A stretch of 64,000 nucleotides of DNA. Origin: Acanthacorydalis orientalis (lineage: Eukaryota; Arthropoda; Insecta; Megaloptera; Corydalidae). The position numbers were made by a program, and so were the translations under genes. Position 1 is the first letter of the stretch; every line of letters begins with the position of its first letter. Below, piece by piece: positions 27,480 through 41,079 of this stretch. The stretch lies in assembly GCA_034766995.1 (NCBI GenBank), contig CM068313.1, forward strand, positions 25,719,512 to 25,783,511. Reading direction: 5' to 3'. The notes under the pieces were generated by a model that saw only the letters and a list, made by a program, of their open reading frames with translations, did not search any database and was not told where the DNA came from.

Positions 27480-27690
27480 ATATATACACAAGAGTACGCT
27501 GGATGTGTTGTATCGATAAGTCGCAGAGAGTGTGCTTATAAAATGTAAAGAAGTTGAGGCGCACAGCTCGAAAACTGACTTTCCTTAGGTTGCTTCTTTT
27601 CTACGGACACCGTGAACCTGTAGTTCAACAAATCTAGATTTCTTTACTACTACTTCTTGTCACTGATTCGAGCTGTTTTATATTAACATG
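27480..27690. other. Small GC-richer island, no assignable gene
   Basis: Contains segments such as gtcgcagagagtgtgc and acggacaccgtgaacctg. Reading frames are short and no splice pair is convincing. It may be regulatory or a non-coding exon. Confidence 0.2.
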
Positions 27691-28697
27691 GCTGATCTCC
27701 ATATATATGTATATATATATATATATATATATAATTTTATTTTATAATTTATTATTTTTTATTTTAATTAATGTTCTAAATTAATTACAATAACTTTATT
27801 TCTTATACACATAGTTTATTATAGCACATTTTAAATATAGTTTTAGAAAAATTGATTATACATTTGTATGTTCTTTTAAAGTTTTTTTTAATTTTTACAA
27901 AAAACTCAAAAAAAATATTAATTTATTATTCAAAATGTTTATAATGAAATTATGTACACATTTATTAAAACTTAAATGTCTATTAGTTAAAGCGTTACAT
28001 AGTTAGAATTTTGTCTTTATTACGTTTAAAAAGCAAATGCGCAAACAATATTTCAATTTGTTCAAAAATTATAATTAAACATTATAATAATTTTTAGTTA
28101 TTTAAAATGAATTTTTAGTAAATATACTATGTAAATTTGTTTGGTTTATAACACACACATTTTCACTAAGAATAAATCCACTTCAAACACTTCATAGTAC
28201 GTTAATTTAAATTAAGGAGACTCGATAGTTCATTTCATTAAAAAATGTTTTATGTAGCAGTTAACTTCAGAAAACTAAAAGTTCAATCTTAATAATTGAG
28301 TATAGATATACAGGATATTGATTGGAGTAATCTATTTACTTTAGTAACAGTATTAAAAAATGAAAAAATGGTAATTTAAAATATGTGAGAAAAACAACCT
28401 GAATATTATATAAATTTAAATATAGTTGAACCATAATCATTATTAATAAAAAGTAATATTACACATATATCCATGTTTTATGTATAATTAACAAATGGAT
28501 AAATACATGGTTTTATTTATATCTCATTCATTTTAGTATTATATAATATAATGTGTCTTCATCTCAGTCAATTAAAAATATGAGTGGAAGGAAATCTACT
28601 GTACTAAACACATTTATGATCCTATTTTCGCATTGTTTATTTCTACATTATTTATCTCTCTCGTGATGACAATATGAAAACAAATTGGACACATTGT

Positions 28698-28737
<40 letters not shown>

Positions 28738-28955
28738 ATATATATATATGTATATAACATTTAATAGTAATAAACATTCATACATAATGGAATTTAATTT
28801 TATTTAATTCCACAAATATAAATCTCGTTTAAGAGGATTAAATGTTTATTATGCGGATTACAACATTAATAACATTTTTTTTATAATTACAAATAACTAA
28901 AAGTAAACACAATAAATAAATTTAATTGATTAAATTAAAGTAAATAAAATTGAAA

Positions 28956-28959
<4 letters not shown>

Positions 28960-29026
<67 letters not shown>
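28960..29026. repeat. (TA)n microsatellite
   Basis: Long TA run with a single aaat interruption. Confidence 0.95.
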
Positions 29027-29109
29027 CTTTAAAATCTTTGACAGCCATTTATAACATAAATCGTTTATTTTCAAGAATTGACATTCTTCACAAAAATATT
29101 TCAAATATG

Positions 29110-29380
29110 CATAAATTTACAATAATATGCGCGCAGTTACCAACCTTGTATAAGTAAAATAACATCACACACTAGAGTTTCGCACAGAATAAGTATAAGA
29201 AGGAAAGAATGGTTCAGATTACAATAATGGTATTTCCGTGTTACGGCTTGTCGCAGAAACCAAAAAAAGTACAAAAGCACATTTTAATGCATACCAAATA
29301 AGGCCTTCAAGTTCGGATCTACAAATGGTTGTTTTAACGTCATAGATAAGATAGACCAGTTACATAAGCAAACGGTCTAA
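29110..29380. other. Small GC-richer island with a 30-codon open frame
   Basis: The plus-strand ATG at 29209 reads MVQITIMVFPCYGLSQKPKK to TAA 29299-29301. A possible donor (GTACAA) lies in the lysine codons. No family is recognised. Confidence 0.2.
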
Positions 29381-29408
29381 TAAATATACTGGAAAATTTA
29401 TTATCATG

Positions 29409-29445
<37 letters not shown>

Positions 29446-31621
29446 TAAAGTTCACAGTATATTTAATAAACAGTTTATATAACTGCTCTATCTTATTTAC
29501 CCGTATGTGTATATATCTACATCCTTAAACTTTATTAGAATTAAAATAAAATCAACTTTGTCAAAACAAGACCAATAAACATGCTTTAAATTAACGTAAC
29601 TCTATCTATTTTCTAAACTAAATGCAGTGCTTTGATATTTTTTTCATGAAACAATCTAATTTTTAAGTTAAAGACTTATTTTTATATTATTATTATTGAG
29701 TCTGATTCTGTGATAGTATCATTGATAAAAGAAGAATTAGTAACACACTGAACTTACAAATAATGTGTAAGTTTTATTGTTTTCTATTTAAAAAAATACG
29801 GTTTCAATCCAGATATTTATTATTTAAAATACGTTCTCGTTTATGTTTAAAAGTGATTAGTATATATAAATACAAACTACAAAATGATATTGTGATCAAA
29901 AATGCTCAATAAAGCATTAATAGGTCTTCTTTCATTGTTTCTTATGCATGTTTAGATGATGAAGCCATTATCTCCATAGCACAAAGTATCGAAAAATCAA
30001 AATTTTCATTAGCTTCAAGCTCCTAAGATGATGAAATTGCTATCTTAATGCTCGTAAGTAACAATGAAAAATGATCAATAATTATTTGAGGAACATGTTT
30101 AACCAAAAAAGGTTTTTAGTTTTGTGGGATGAAAAAATAAGTTCGCCAGAGTACCAGAACTATATTATGATAAACTATAACTAGCAAATATTGTATATGT
30201 ATATATATATATATATATGTACAAAACCTCACAGTGTATTTCATTTTTATTTAAATAATATCTGCATGCTAAGAACAAATTTAACATCAAAATCGAATCG
30301 GAACAACTCAATATAAAATTCACACAAATATTAAAATACAGCGACTACAAAAACGAGAAATTTAATTCGTATGTATAAAAAAAAGCACTGGCAATATGTT
30401 AATTTGAATATTTTTAAAATAAAATACGTATTTACGTCAACGTCAATTTGTGACATTTTAGATATTCTCGTATGACGGTAATAATCCGTACATAAATATA
30501 CTTTCACAAAAAAATTTATGGCATTGCAAAACCTATCACAAAACCCACTACACTCGATCCTTTTCAAAAGCGGCCTGAGTTTACATTGTACTACAAAGAA
30601 GAAACTCAACATTTGTATTGGAATGCACTCTTCCTGTCACATTCTGGATTATTGTCATGTTAACATACATACAGAGTGTGTGCGAAGTTAAGACTGGGAT
30701 TTTGTGTCGGCGATATTTGTACGAAGAACCAAATGTATGTGATATGATGTTTCAGATTAGACTTGCATCATTGCTGCTTTAAATGTTATTCACAAGGCAT
30801 GCATTAAGAATTATACAAATATATATATATATATATATATATACTATATATATATATATAATAAAATTATCTCAAATTAAAGATTATTTCTTCACTTATA
30901 ACATTTTTAAATCGTACATTAACAAAATGTATCAAACATATTAATCTAATGTACAAAAAAAATTCATTTATATTTCTAAGAAACTCCTGCATTAATTTTC
31001 TTTCGTAAATGAACTTTTTTCTGTCTCTTATCATTGTAAGGATACCGGCAGGATTACTGAAATAAAAACTAAGTTTTTTTAATATGTTGTATCCCAAAAA
31101 TAAGTCAAGAAACAAAATATGAATTCATTTTGATAGTTATTTTATTTTTGTTTTCTTTTATATTACAATTTATTTTCATTTTTAATTAGACAAAGTTAAT
31201 CTCTTTACAAATTAAACAAAAACAGTAATTAAGCAAAAGTTAAAAACGTTACTTTATTTATTTAATAAAACAAATCTGAATTTATGTTCTTAACATTTTA
31301 TTTCAAAGTTTAATTAAACGTGTGTGTATATAACTTTAGAAAATACAAAAAGTAGTAAGAAAAACACAGAAATTCAATACCAGTTGTACTTTATCTCAAT
31401 ACTTCAACGTTCGCGAAACCTTATTGTTAATACAAAACGAGTAACTGAAAACAATCTAAAATACACTTCTAATCTTGAAGCGAATCGGCCAGACAAAAAT
31501 ACTTGTTACTGTTGATTTGTTTTTCCCTACGTTGAACTAATAAAATATACATTAATTGTATAAATCTAAAAAAAATATGTTACGTTTTCAAAATATTAAC
31601 AAGCAGTTTTATTTTACTATC

Positions 31622-31659
31622 TATTTATCTACCTATCAATATATCTATCTGTCTATCTA

Positions 31660-31690
<31 letters not shown>
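31622..31690. repeat. Compound (TCTA)n/(TA)n repeat
   Basis: Degenerate TCTA/CCTA tetramers grading into pure TA. Confidence 0.92.
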
Positions 31691-31694
<4 letters not shown>

Positions 31695-32389
31695 TCAGTT
31701 TTTACAATTATCCTCTGATTAAAAACAATTAATTTCTTTTCAGGAAATAATAAAATAATAAAGTACATTCTGTAGAATTAGCATTATTAAGAATAATTAA
31801 AAAATAATCTATACTTAAATAATTTATTTATCTAAAGAGAATTTCTCTAGAGTTTATAAAGGTTATGATTTAATTAAATTACAATTCATGTTTCAATTTA
31901 TATCAAACTATTAATTGAGTTAAACTTTCATGTTCATGTAGTTATTTTTTTAAAAAAATATCTTTGAATAAAATATAGGTTTAAATTTTTAAAAATATTA
32001 TTCATATAATTAATTAGAAACGTTCTTGTTATTACGCTAAGGAAATAATTATTTATTTGAATTAGCTCAAAATCTTATTTTTAAATCGAAATAAAATGTT
32101 ACACCATTTACAGAAATATAAATACCACGATATTATATGAGTAATTATTTTAAGACAATAAAGATATGGCAATTAATGAACATCTACAAAATCACTGGAA
32201 ATTTAGTATAATTCTGCTTAATTCAAGCATTTTATAATATTTTTTATTTAACTGACAAAAAATATTAATTCTTCGAAATGTAAATGTAATTTGAATGTTA
32301 CTTTGAAATAGCTGTGCAGATATGTATCACATTTAAAAGAACATAACAATTGTATAATGAAAACTCCTAAAAACAAGTATTTTTATACA

Positions 32390-32390
<1 letters not shown>

Positions 32391-32469
<79 letters not shown>
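32391..32469. repeat. (TA)n microsatellite
   Basis: Two long TA runs joined by gtac. Confidence 0.95.
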
Positions 32470-32470
<1 letters not shown>

Positions 32471-32597
32471 TTTAGAAGAAATTTAATATTATCAATTTGT
32501 GCGGAAATATTTCAAAACCTGTCATATCCTTGGCTATATGTGAAAATGAATGTAAATTTATTTGTAGCCTGGAAATATCTCACGACATTACACATAC

Positions 32598-32710
32598 ATG
32601 AGCTTTTGCATATTTTATTTATATCATATTCTTTTGCTGACTGAAACGCCCGCCCTTCTACACTATCTATCCCGTCTGGACTACACCCAGTTGATCAACA
32701 TTATCAGCAT
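32598..32710 (+). CDS. Candidate start exon with consensus donor, unknown gene
   Basis: The ATG at 32598 opens 37 codons, hydrophobic at first (MSFCIFYLYHILLLTE) then SRLDYTQLINIIS, and ends at AGCAT followed by GTAAGTC, a near-perfect donor, in phase 2. The island 32640-32980 around the donor is clearly less AT-rich than its flanks. The hydrophobic start could be a signal or anchor segment. It may instead be an internal exon with its acceptor at about 32567 (ttatttgtag). Unrecognised. Confidence 0.3.
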
Positions 32711-32989
32711 GTAAGTCACGACTACACTGAAGCTAGTTTCCGATGTGGTCCAATGAAAGGAATTGATATTGTAGAAAGCGCGACAGAGACGAAAAGCATT
32801 GATTTCAACATCGTATTAGATTTTCACGATGTTTTAAAGTAGATTTGTGGTTGTGGAAATGAGATGGGATTAAGTTAATGATCGCAAAATACCTATGTAT
32901 CTTTCTATTTTCAATGTAATTCTACATCGTCGTGTTGGCATCTGATGAAGAGAGATAATATACTTTATATTCGGTGATAATTTGTCTCT

Positions 32990-34264
32990 GTCCCTCTGTA
33001 TTGTAGATATTTTCAGATACTTTTTTTAAAACGTCTCTTTAAAATGAAATTAGTGTTTCCTTGAGAAACTCGAAACGTATTTATTTTAACAAAAATTAAA
33101 TCAACGATGAAAATCAAAATTATCTCTTTTTAGTTAATTCTGTCGGACAAGAGATTAAAAACGTTGAACAATGATAATTAGATCGATAGATGTAATAAAT
33201 TAATAAAATCAATACAAAAATATATAAAATTTTATTGTAATATTTTAGTGAAGTATACTATCAGACATTTAATACATAATTGAAAGATTTATAATGCAAA
33301 TACAATTTCTTATATTTATATCAAATATTTTCTTTTATAATTAAAATAGAATTGTATAATTCCCATAATACGTTTTAAAAATTCTTTTAAAGAAATTTAG
33401 ATTCAAAATATACGTACTTCGATTATAATTTTCAAATTTATTTCGGATTTTTCTTCACCTTAATGACAATAAATGTATCCCATTTAAAATCCATATTAGC
33501 AACAATAAAAAAATGATCAATATTAAAATGATGACTATTTTCTATAAGATTGTTTTTTGTTTGTCGAAAAACGAATAATTTATTGGTGAAAGTGTGTTTA
33601 ATTTTCAATTGAAATTTTAAGTCTTTTTTAAATCATTTGTATACATTTGGGTAATTGACATTTTATTATATAAAATACAGAAATATTAAAATAACATTTA
33701 AGAACATTCACAATATTAAATAAAACATATTCAAATAAATATGTTTTCAACAACGTTAAAAAATATAATTTTACGTTAACACTATTTATTAAAATATTAT
33801 CTTGTTGAATAGTATTACACATACAAAAAAAAAACAATATATTTTAAACCACACTTTTTCTTAAAAATAATATAAATACACTTTTTATCCTTATATAGAA
33901 ACCAATACAGAATCTTAATTTATCACTATAATTTTTTGTCAAAATAAATATTGGTACCAATTAACAAGTCGTAATAAAATATAACTATTGATTATGATTT
34001 AAAATAGAGAATATAAACACTTATGGCTTTCAATAGTGTAGTACTTGAATCTAAATTAGTAATTCAACGATAGAAAAACGAATTGTGTTATTTTAAGCCT
34101 TTCAATCATTTAATAACAAAATGATATTGAAAAAAAATTTTTTCTGTAAACTAGTAAATACAGACCAGAAATAATTTTAAATTCAGGAAATAAAAATTAA
34201 CATATTCCTTACAGAAAAGTATTCTTGAAATAAATATATTTTTATATCATTAAAAAAAGTAATT

Positions 34265-34324
<60 letters not shown>

Positions 34325-34790
34325 ATATAGAAATATATATTACTTTATAAAACATTTTATTATGAAATTAAAACGCAATATTTAAATCTACTAATTAATG
34401 TTAAAAATTAGTAATGAAAATAATTGCTTTAAAGAATAAACATTTATAAATTATTTATTTGAGATGTTAATTTCTTTACTTATAACTCTTTATAATTACT
34501 AATTGTACTAATAATCAAACCACTTTATATATTATATGTTTCTAGTAATATGTTTATAAATTCTTATATATTTATATATATATATTTATAAATACAAAAG
34601 TGATGTTTTATGTATTATGTAAAATTTACGGAACATTAACTATAATATTGTTATAGATTTTCTTCAAGTTCAGAAGAAAATATACTGATATCAACTAACG
34701 TAACATAATGCCTACATTATACATAATTTTGAAAACGAGAAAATAAATCGGAAAATTTTAAATCGTAGAAATTTATTCTGATACAATTTG
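32990..34790. other. AT desert, no gene seen
   Basis: AT-rich; TA tract at 34267-34325. The 33628-33837 minus frame is compositional. Confidence 0.6.
34267..34325. repeat. (TA)n microsatellite
   Basis: Long TA run with one gta interruption. Confidence 0.95.
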
Positions 34791-34799
34791 TCATCATAT

Positions 34800-34936
34800 T
34801 CAATAGAAGGATGAGATTATATTGCGAAATTTCCTCTGTGGGAAAAAATTTCTAACGAAATAGGTCACTAAGGACCTATCACGCGTACATTCGATTTTCA
34901 AGAGATATTCAAAAACGTTCAATACACACACCTTTA

Positions 34937-34972
<36 letters not shown>

Positions 34973-35210
34973 GTAAATATACATACGTATATATATTTAC
35001 ATTATATAGATGTGTGTATATGTGTGTACATTATGCATACTAACGCGTTATATTCTGGATATTTTAAGCATCAGACTCGTCTATTAAATCCCGTTGTGGG
35101 CATAGAAGGTTATCAAAGATTTAATTTTGATTTTCCATGGCTCAGTTGAAAGATTAGAGCTGTTTGAAAGTGATCTCAAACGATTACGAACGTATCTTGT
35201 AAGCTTTAAT
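34800..35210. other. Composite island: possible exon ending 35198
   Basis: A plus-strand frame open from 35106 reads HGSVERLELFESDLKRLRTY near its end and stops at a CTT/GTAAGC donor (35198/35199) in phase 0. No ATG is present in the frame, and the acceptor (ggcatag before 35106) lacks a pyrimidine tract, so it is a weak internal-exon candidate. The segment also holds a TA tract (34938-34971) and an inverted repeat (34970-35004). Confidence 0.22.
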
Positions 35211-35214
35211 ACAA

Positions 35215-36510
35215 ATTATATCTTAGGTACGTATTGTAAAGCAATATACTTTGTAGTCTCTTTCAATATATTTTAGTTTTTCTTTTTTATCATAACCATA
35301 ATCATACCTAACATAACAACGAGAAAATCATAATTTTATACGAGATATATTTTCAATTTTATGTTAAGCTTTTGTTTTAATCTTATTTAATATTATTATT
35401 TCAACTATTTTTCCAGAAAATAAAAAAAAGCATTTTTAGTAATCTTATGTGATTAAATAGCTTTTGAATAGAGTACCAACAAAATAAAATTATAGAATTT
35501 CAATAAATTCACATAATATTTTGCATTTACCTGTTATATATTATTTTAAATATGCCTTTATGATTCATATTTTTTCATACTATGGCTAAATTCATATTCA
35601 CAGACAATTTTTGCACTCTTACACAAACCAAAAACACTTTTTTCTAATAAAAAATATTCTGAGAGATTATTTCTCATTTTAATTGTTGCTTATGTGCATT
35701 TAGATGGAAATTTCATCATTCGCAGAGAAGTAATGTTCAGAAAAAAGTACTTACGGACTTAAATTATTGTAATAATTCAATTATTTGCAATATTTTTTTA
35801 AATATCGAACTTTTTCGAAAGTTATGAAAGTCATGAAGTTATGAAATGAATATTAAAACATTTTTATTTCGACATATTATTATGAATTCTTTAATATATT
35901 CAAATATTTTAACTTTAAAATTAATTAAATGTAGATAAATTAATATAAGTAAATAATATTATATCCGTATTTATCTTTTATAAAATAATAAAAATATATA
36001 AGAATGATTATAATATTCCTAAAAATATATTTATTGAACTGAAAAGATGTATGAATAGTTTATAATTGTATAACTTTTTAAGTGGAGTATTAAGTTTCGG
36101 ATTTTTGTTTAAATAAGAAATCTTGTTCTCTTGACATATTAAAATTTTACTTGAAAACTAGTGAAAATTAGTTATAGTTCGTTGCTAAGTTTAATTTCTT
36201 TACTTAATGTTTTTAATAGTTTTTTGAATTAAAAGTTTATTTCTAAATATACTTGATTCCAAAATCATTTTTAAAAAAAGATTCTTAATGTTCTTATATA
36301 ATCCCACATTTACTAAAAAAAATTATTAAACGATAGAAATAAACCGAATTAATATTTAATAATTATAAAAAGCTTACTTGCAAATTAATGTATTTTTAAA
36401 TTATGGCTAAGTTTTATTAATTTTTAGCTACATAAAATATCTTCATATTTTTATTATTTTAAATATGCGAGTCAAATCTTATTTTATTCATAATTGTGGT
36501 AAAATTACTT

Positions 36511-36566
<56 letters not shown>

Positions 36567-37195
36567 TGTTGAATATACACGAACAGAAATATGAACTAAA
36601 TTATTTATTTAAATAAGAGAAAAATTTACTTACTTAAAAATAATAAATATATATATTTTTTATAGCTACTTTCTTTTCTTACTTAAAATAAAGATTTTTT
36701 TAAGAAGACTATTTTATTTTATTATTAAATATTTTTTGGAGTAATATGTATAAATAAATCATGTTTTTCTCTTATTTTTTAACTAAGTTCTAATATACAT
36801 ATAGTTTTATATAAAATTTTAATTATACTGAAAAGCCTACTGAAGATGCATAATGTATTCTTCAAATAATCATAAATGAATGTAAATTGGGCTATAATAG
36901 TAAAATTGGTATTATTTTAATAACTATAATAACACAGAAAATCATTTCAGTGATATTTTCATATCTAAATAAAAAGCATTATTAAGACATGATTCTGTGT
37001 AAATAATATTACTAGTGAAATAAAAAAAAATGCATCATATATCACTTCCATTGATGTTTAAACGATTGTTTTAAACTCATTCGTACTGTAGATTTATTAA
37101 TTGATACGTTATTCCATTAACATTATTACATTTCTATAGTTGTATTTAAAAAAGTGTAATTACAATTTCTCTGCTAATTTACATAATTGTATTAA
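35215..37195. other. AT desert, no gene seen
   Basis: AT-rich; TA tract at 36512-36562. Nothing else. Confidence 0.6.
36512..36562. repeat. (TA)n microsatellite
   Basis: Uninterrupted TA run. Confidence 0.95.
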
Positions 37196-37201
37196 AAAAG
37201 A

Positions 37202-37275
37202 GGTGAGCGTAGTCTAACGGTTATCACGTCGGACTCGTGACCAACTGGACGTGAGTTCGTTGTGCTGAGTACGTG
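37202..37275 (+). pseudogene. Degenerate tRNA-like element (tRNA pseudogene or SINE head)
   Basis: The D-arm/A-box portion TAGTCTAACGGTTATCAC closely follows eukaryotic tRNA D-arms, and an anticodon-arm-like TCGGA-CTCGTGA-CCAA follows (loop would expose CGT) with one stem base missing. The TTC motif of a T-arm is present (GAGTTCGTT) but the T and acceptor stems do not pair. A TTTT Pol III terminator lies at about 37307. It is not a functional tRNA as read; best seen as a tRNA relic or the 5' head of a tRNA-derived SINE. Confidence 0.4.
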
Positions 37276-37599
37276 AGAAGCATTAAGTAAAATGTGTTGT
37301 TACTTTTCATTAAGAAAATGTTTATTTGAAACATTTTAAATGCTTGGACATTAAAATCCATTTTAAAATAAATTAAATAATAAATCATTTTACATTTGCC
37401 ATAACAACTTATTGAAATTAAATATTAGTATAATATAATTTTGTCTAGACTAGTGTTCTTAAAGTAGAATTCACGAGCTGATTTCTGTTTAGATGATATT
37501 AAATTTTTAATTTCAAAATAATGAAAGATTTTTAAAAAAAATAAATAATAGTTCAATATCTATATTCTACTATGTCGAATCGATCACACACACATACAC

Positions 37600-37635
<36 letters not shown>

Positions 37636-37959
37636 CATCAAAAAACTATGAAGACTGTTAATCTACAGAAAAGCCATATTTCTAATCTTAATCTATATTG
37701 GAGCGTTAATTGAATTAGTGTATCAATATTTACTATAAATATATACAAGAGTTTTTGTTTAAACTTGTAAAATATATTTTTTACAACACGCCCTTATTTT
37801 TAAATTAATAAATTCAAAAATTACTATATCAATATATAAAAATTAAATAACTTATACTTAGTTTTCCAATAATTTCAAAAGTAATTTAGAGAGTATTCCT
37901 GTCGTTTGTTCTTGATAGAACTTTCTTATCACCACAAATATATCAATTTGATATTATAA

Positions 37960-38200
37960 TCGTTTTTTTATCCCCGAAAGAAAAAAATCGATAAAAAGCA
38001 CATACATATGACCCAACCTGCATAAAAAATGTATTGTCGGACCACACACGATAGTGTTATGCACCTTTCATTTAACACGTCGAAGTGTATATTTCAGAAT
38101 GTATTATAAAAAATTTATGGTTCGCATATGCCACGTTGGACAATGTCGATAATATTTTATACAAACACAACAAGCTATGTTTATTTTAAGAAATTTATAA
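37960..38200. other. Slightly GC-richer patch, no assignable gene
   Basis: Contains attgtcggaccacacacg and atgccacgttggacaatg. A ttcag acceptor-like site at about 38096 is followed by a 17-codon frame. Nothing is recognised. Confidence 0.15.
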
Positions 38201-38904
38201 AAGTCTATTGAATATATGTGCATATTTCAAAGGGTATTGACATGTAAATTAAACTTTTTATGAAATAAACAGAACTTCAACAAGATACACGAACTGCTTC
38301 CATATTTAGAAAAGAAATAATTAGATTTATTACCTAAATAAATGTTTTACATTTCAAACTACGTAAAATTATTTTAAAATTGCATAAAAAACTATTTAAT
38401 TAGCATATTTTTAATTAAAGTGTTATAATACGATAATTTTCTTAATTGTTCTATTTGACGACAGTCTTCAACAAAGAAAATGTATGTACAGAAATAATAA
38501 ATTTTTAATTTTCAAATATATTTCTAACACAAACTACCACAAATATATATTTTTTACATACTTTTCTCAACAAATTCAATTGTATGCACTTATTGTCATA
38601 TATTATTTATGTTTTTTTTATTGTTGTTACTATACAGAATATATTATATTAAAGAAATCTGGAATAAAAAATAATGTTCTTATTCTGAAACGTCATTTTT
38701 CAAGTAATTTCTATATTACTTCAAAATTAAAATTTGTATTAAATATAGATATATAAAATAGATTAACTCTGATTTGTCAAAGAAAAAGTTTTGTATTAAA
38801 AAGATATTTAATTAAAACGTTTGCTAGAATACAATGCGCAAATTATATAAACAATAAAAAAATAGATAGGTTTTAAATGGAAGTGTATTGCTATTATTAA
38901 AAAG

Positions 38905-38950
<46 letters not shown>

Positions 38951-40704
38951 CGTGTATATGTGTGTGTGTCTGTATATGTGTATTTTTATATTAAAATTAA
39001 AACTTTACTGTTATTTTTTAAATGTTATTCTTAAATGTTAAAATAATTTTAAAGAATCCTAATATAACTTTACACAAAAAAAATCTGAATGTATTTCATA
39101 ATAGATTTTTCTACTCAATCAAAATTAAGTTTACAAAATGCATGACATTTGAATTCCTCATTATATATACAAAACCTTAGAATAGAAAAAATCGACTGAA
39201 TAAAAGCCTTTAATAAACTATTAGAATCAATAAGTAAATCTATTAGTGATTGCACCAATAGGTAAAGAGAAGGTAAATTGAAAATACCGTCACGAAGTAC
39301 AATCAATACAGTTGATTAGTCGTGAACCGATGTTGTGCATTTTTCGCAAGTCAGCTTACATGAATCTACCTATACCCTTAAATGGTAAATCCCAACGCCC
39401 AAAAGGATTACTTTTATAATGAAACATTTCCTGGTTTTAGTTATTTTAGAGTATTCAATTGATTTTTTACTAATTATTTCTGATACGCTCTAGCAGATGA
39501 ACCAAATTTAATCGATTTCAATTTTAGAAGATTTGATAACAAATTTCAATTATTACTCAATTGAAGTGGCATGGAATGTTTTGTTTCAGTCAACGACAAG
39601 AAATTGAAAAGATTGAAATCACATAAAATATATATTTTTATTAAATATTTTATAAAGATCTGATCTATTAGTAGAAATGGAACAAAATATACGAAAATAT
39701 AAGACGTATTTACTTAACAAATTTACTAATAATAATTTTTAAATTCATTTTCATACCATATATTATTTACAATATTACTTCACAAAATATACAAGACTAT
39801 CGACTTATGACAATGTATTTTTTTATACATTTTCTATTTTCAACAAGTTTCCAACTACTTAGAGCAACTTAAAACTCAGCAGAACTTTATATTTTAGTTC
39901 TTTATTTTCTTTAACGTTATTTTGAAATATATCAAACTTAAAACATATATTACTTTTAGATATTCAGTTAAAGAAATATATTTATTTTTCAAATTATTGC
40001 AAAAAAAATATAGTATTCAACTTCTAAAATTTTATACAATCTTAAGATCTTTAAATTGTTATTATATTTCTTATCTTTTTATGTTTATTACTAACAAAAT
40101 TGATTATGATATTTTTAAAAATTTTAAATTAAAATCACATAAAAAACAGACTTATATAGAATTAACATTAGACTTTCAGCTACTATTACTCGATCAAATC
40201 ATAAAATTCCTCTATATTTCTTTCTAACTATTCATTATTTATTTATGTATCTTCACGGCGAATCAATAATTTTTGTTATCAATCATTCATCTTTTCTTCG
40301 TTTATATACTTCTCCTATTTTCAATTAAACCTCTTTAATCATTATAACATCAGTAATTTTTTTTGATACACCTGTTCTTCCCACATTTCTTATTATTTCT
40401 TATAAACTTGTACTTATCTAAATTGTTTAAGAAGAAGAAAAAAATATTTCAACTTGCTCATTACCTTAGTAGTTTGAATCCATTTTTCGCAACCAAAAAT
40501 GCAGAGAAATAAAATATATTGATCGAGAACTTTGAAAAATTAAAAATCTATCAATATAAATTTATTACACGTTAGGGTGCTTCATTGAAATACACTCTAT
40601 CTTTTTTATTCTTTTACTATATTTTTTTAATGAAGGATTAATTTTTTAGTGAGTTGATTACAATAAACTTAGTTCGCAACTCTTAAAATTGTATTATCTC
40701 CTTA

Positions 40705-40707
<3 letters not shown>

Positions 40708-40757
<50 letters not shown>
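40708..40757. repeat. (TA)n microsatellite
   Basis: Uninterrupted TA run. Confidence 0.95.
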
Positions 40758-40761
<4 letters not shown>

Positions 40762-41018
40762 AAATTTATTAATCAAAATGAAATGTAATGAAAATTAATA
40801 TTAAAAATACATTATATTTAATATAAAAGAAAACTACTAATTTATCCTTTAATGTTCCAGTAATAAGAACTTGACAAACTAGAACGTTTATAGTTAAACA
40901 TAATAAAATAACTGAAACGTCTGCATAAATTCTTCATATTATTAACATTAAATTGATAATATTAAATTTTCTTTAATCGTATTTCATTTCTAGAAAATCC
41001 TGCCTCCTTCTTTATATG

Positions 41019-41021
<3 letters not shown>

Positions 41022-41071
<50 letters not shown>

Positions 41072-41072
41072 A
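41022..41072. repeat. Compound (TA)n(GT)n repeat
   Basis: A TA run passes directly into about eleven GT units. Confidence 0.95.
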
Positions 41073-41079
41073 TGTAAGG

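Larger units (their letters stand above)
25561..32560. other. AT desert with two small islands
   Basis: Apart from the islands at 27.5 and 29.2 kb this is AT-rich with TA tracts at 27702-27733, 28702-28757, 28960-29026, 29411-29441, 30819-30862, 31622-31690 (TCTA then TA) and 32391-32469. A minus-strand 93-codon frame at 30331-30612 has no recognisable domain. Confidence 0.55.

Noticed and set aside
27550..27566. AATGTAAAGAAGT resembles part of miR-1.
   Set aside because: The seed is incomplete and no star arm or hairpin is present; AT-rich chance match.
29309..29330. Minus strand contains GTAGATCCGAACTTG, 15 nt shared with miR-100/miR-10 family members.
   Set aside because: The seed end differs (CCATTT in place of AACCC) and no opposing hairpin arm is visible on either side; let-7 and miR-125 partners are not seen nearby.
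30331..30612. 93-codon minus-strand frame rich in F, C and V.
   Set aside because: No domain, no splice sites, typical of AT-rich noise with a slightly GC-richer start.
39115..39306. Hydrophobic 63-codon minus-strand frame.
   Set aside because: No ATG at its start, no convincing splice sites, AT-driven composition; not strong enough to call.
39922..40227. 101-codon plus-strand frame.
   Set aside because: Composition dominated by K, I, L, F and Y; a chance open stretch in AT-rich DNA.
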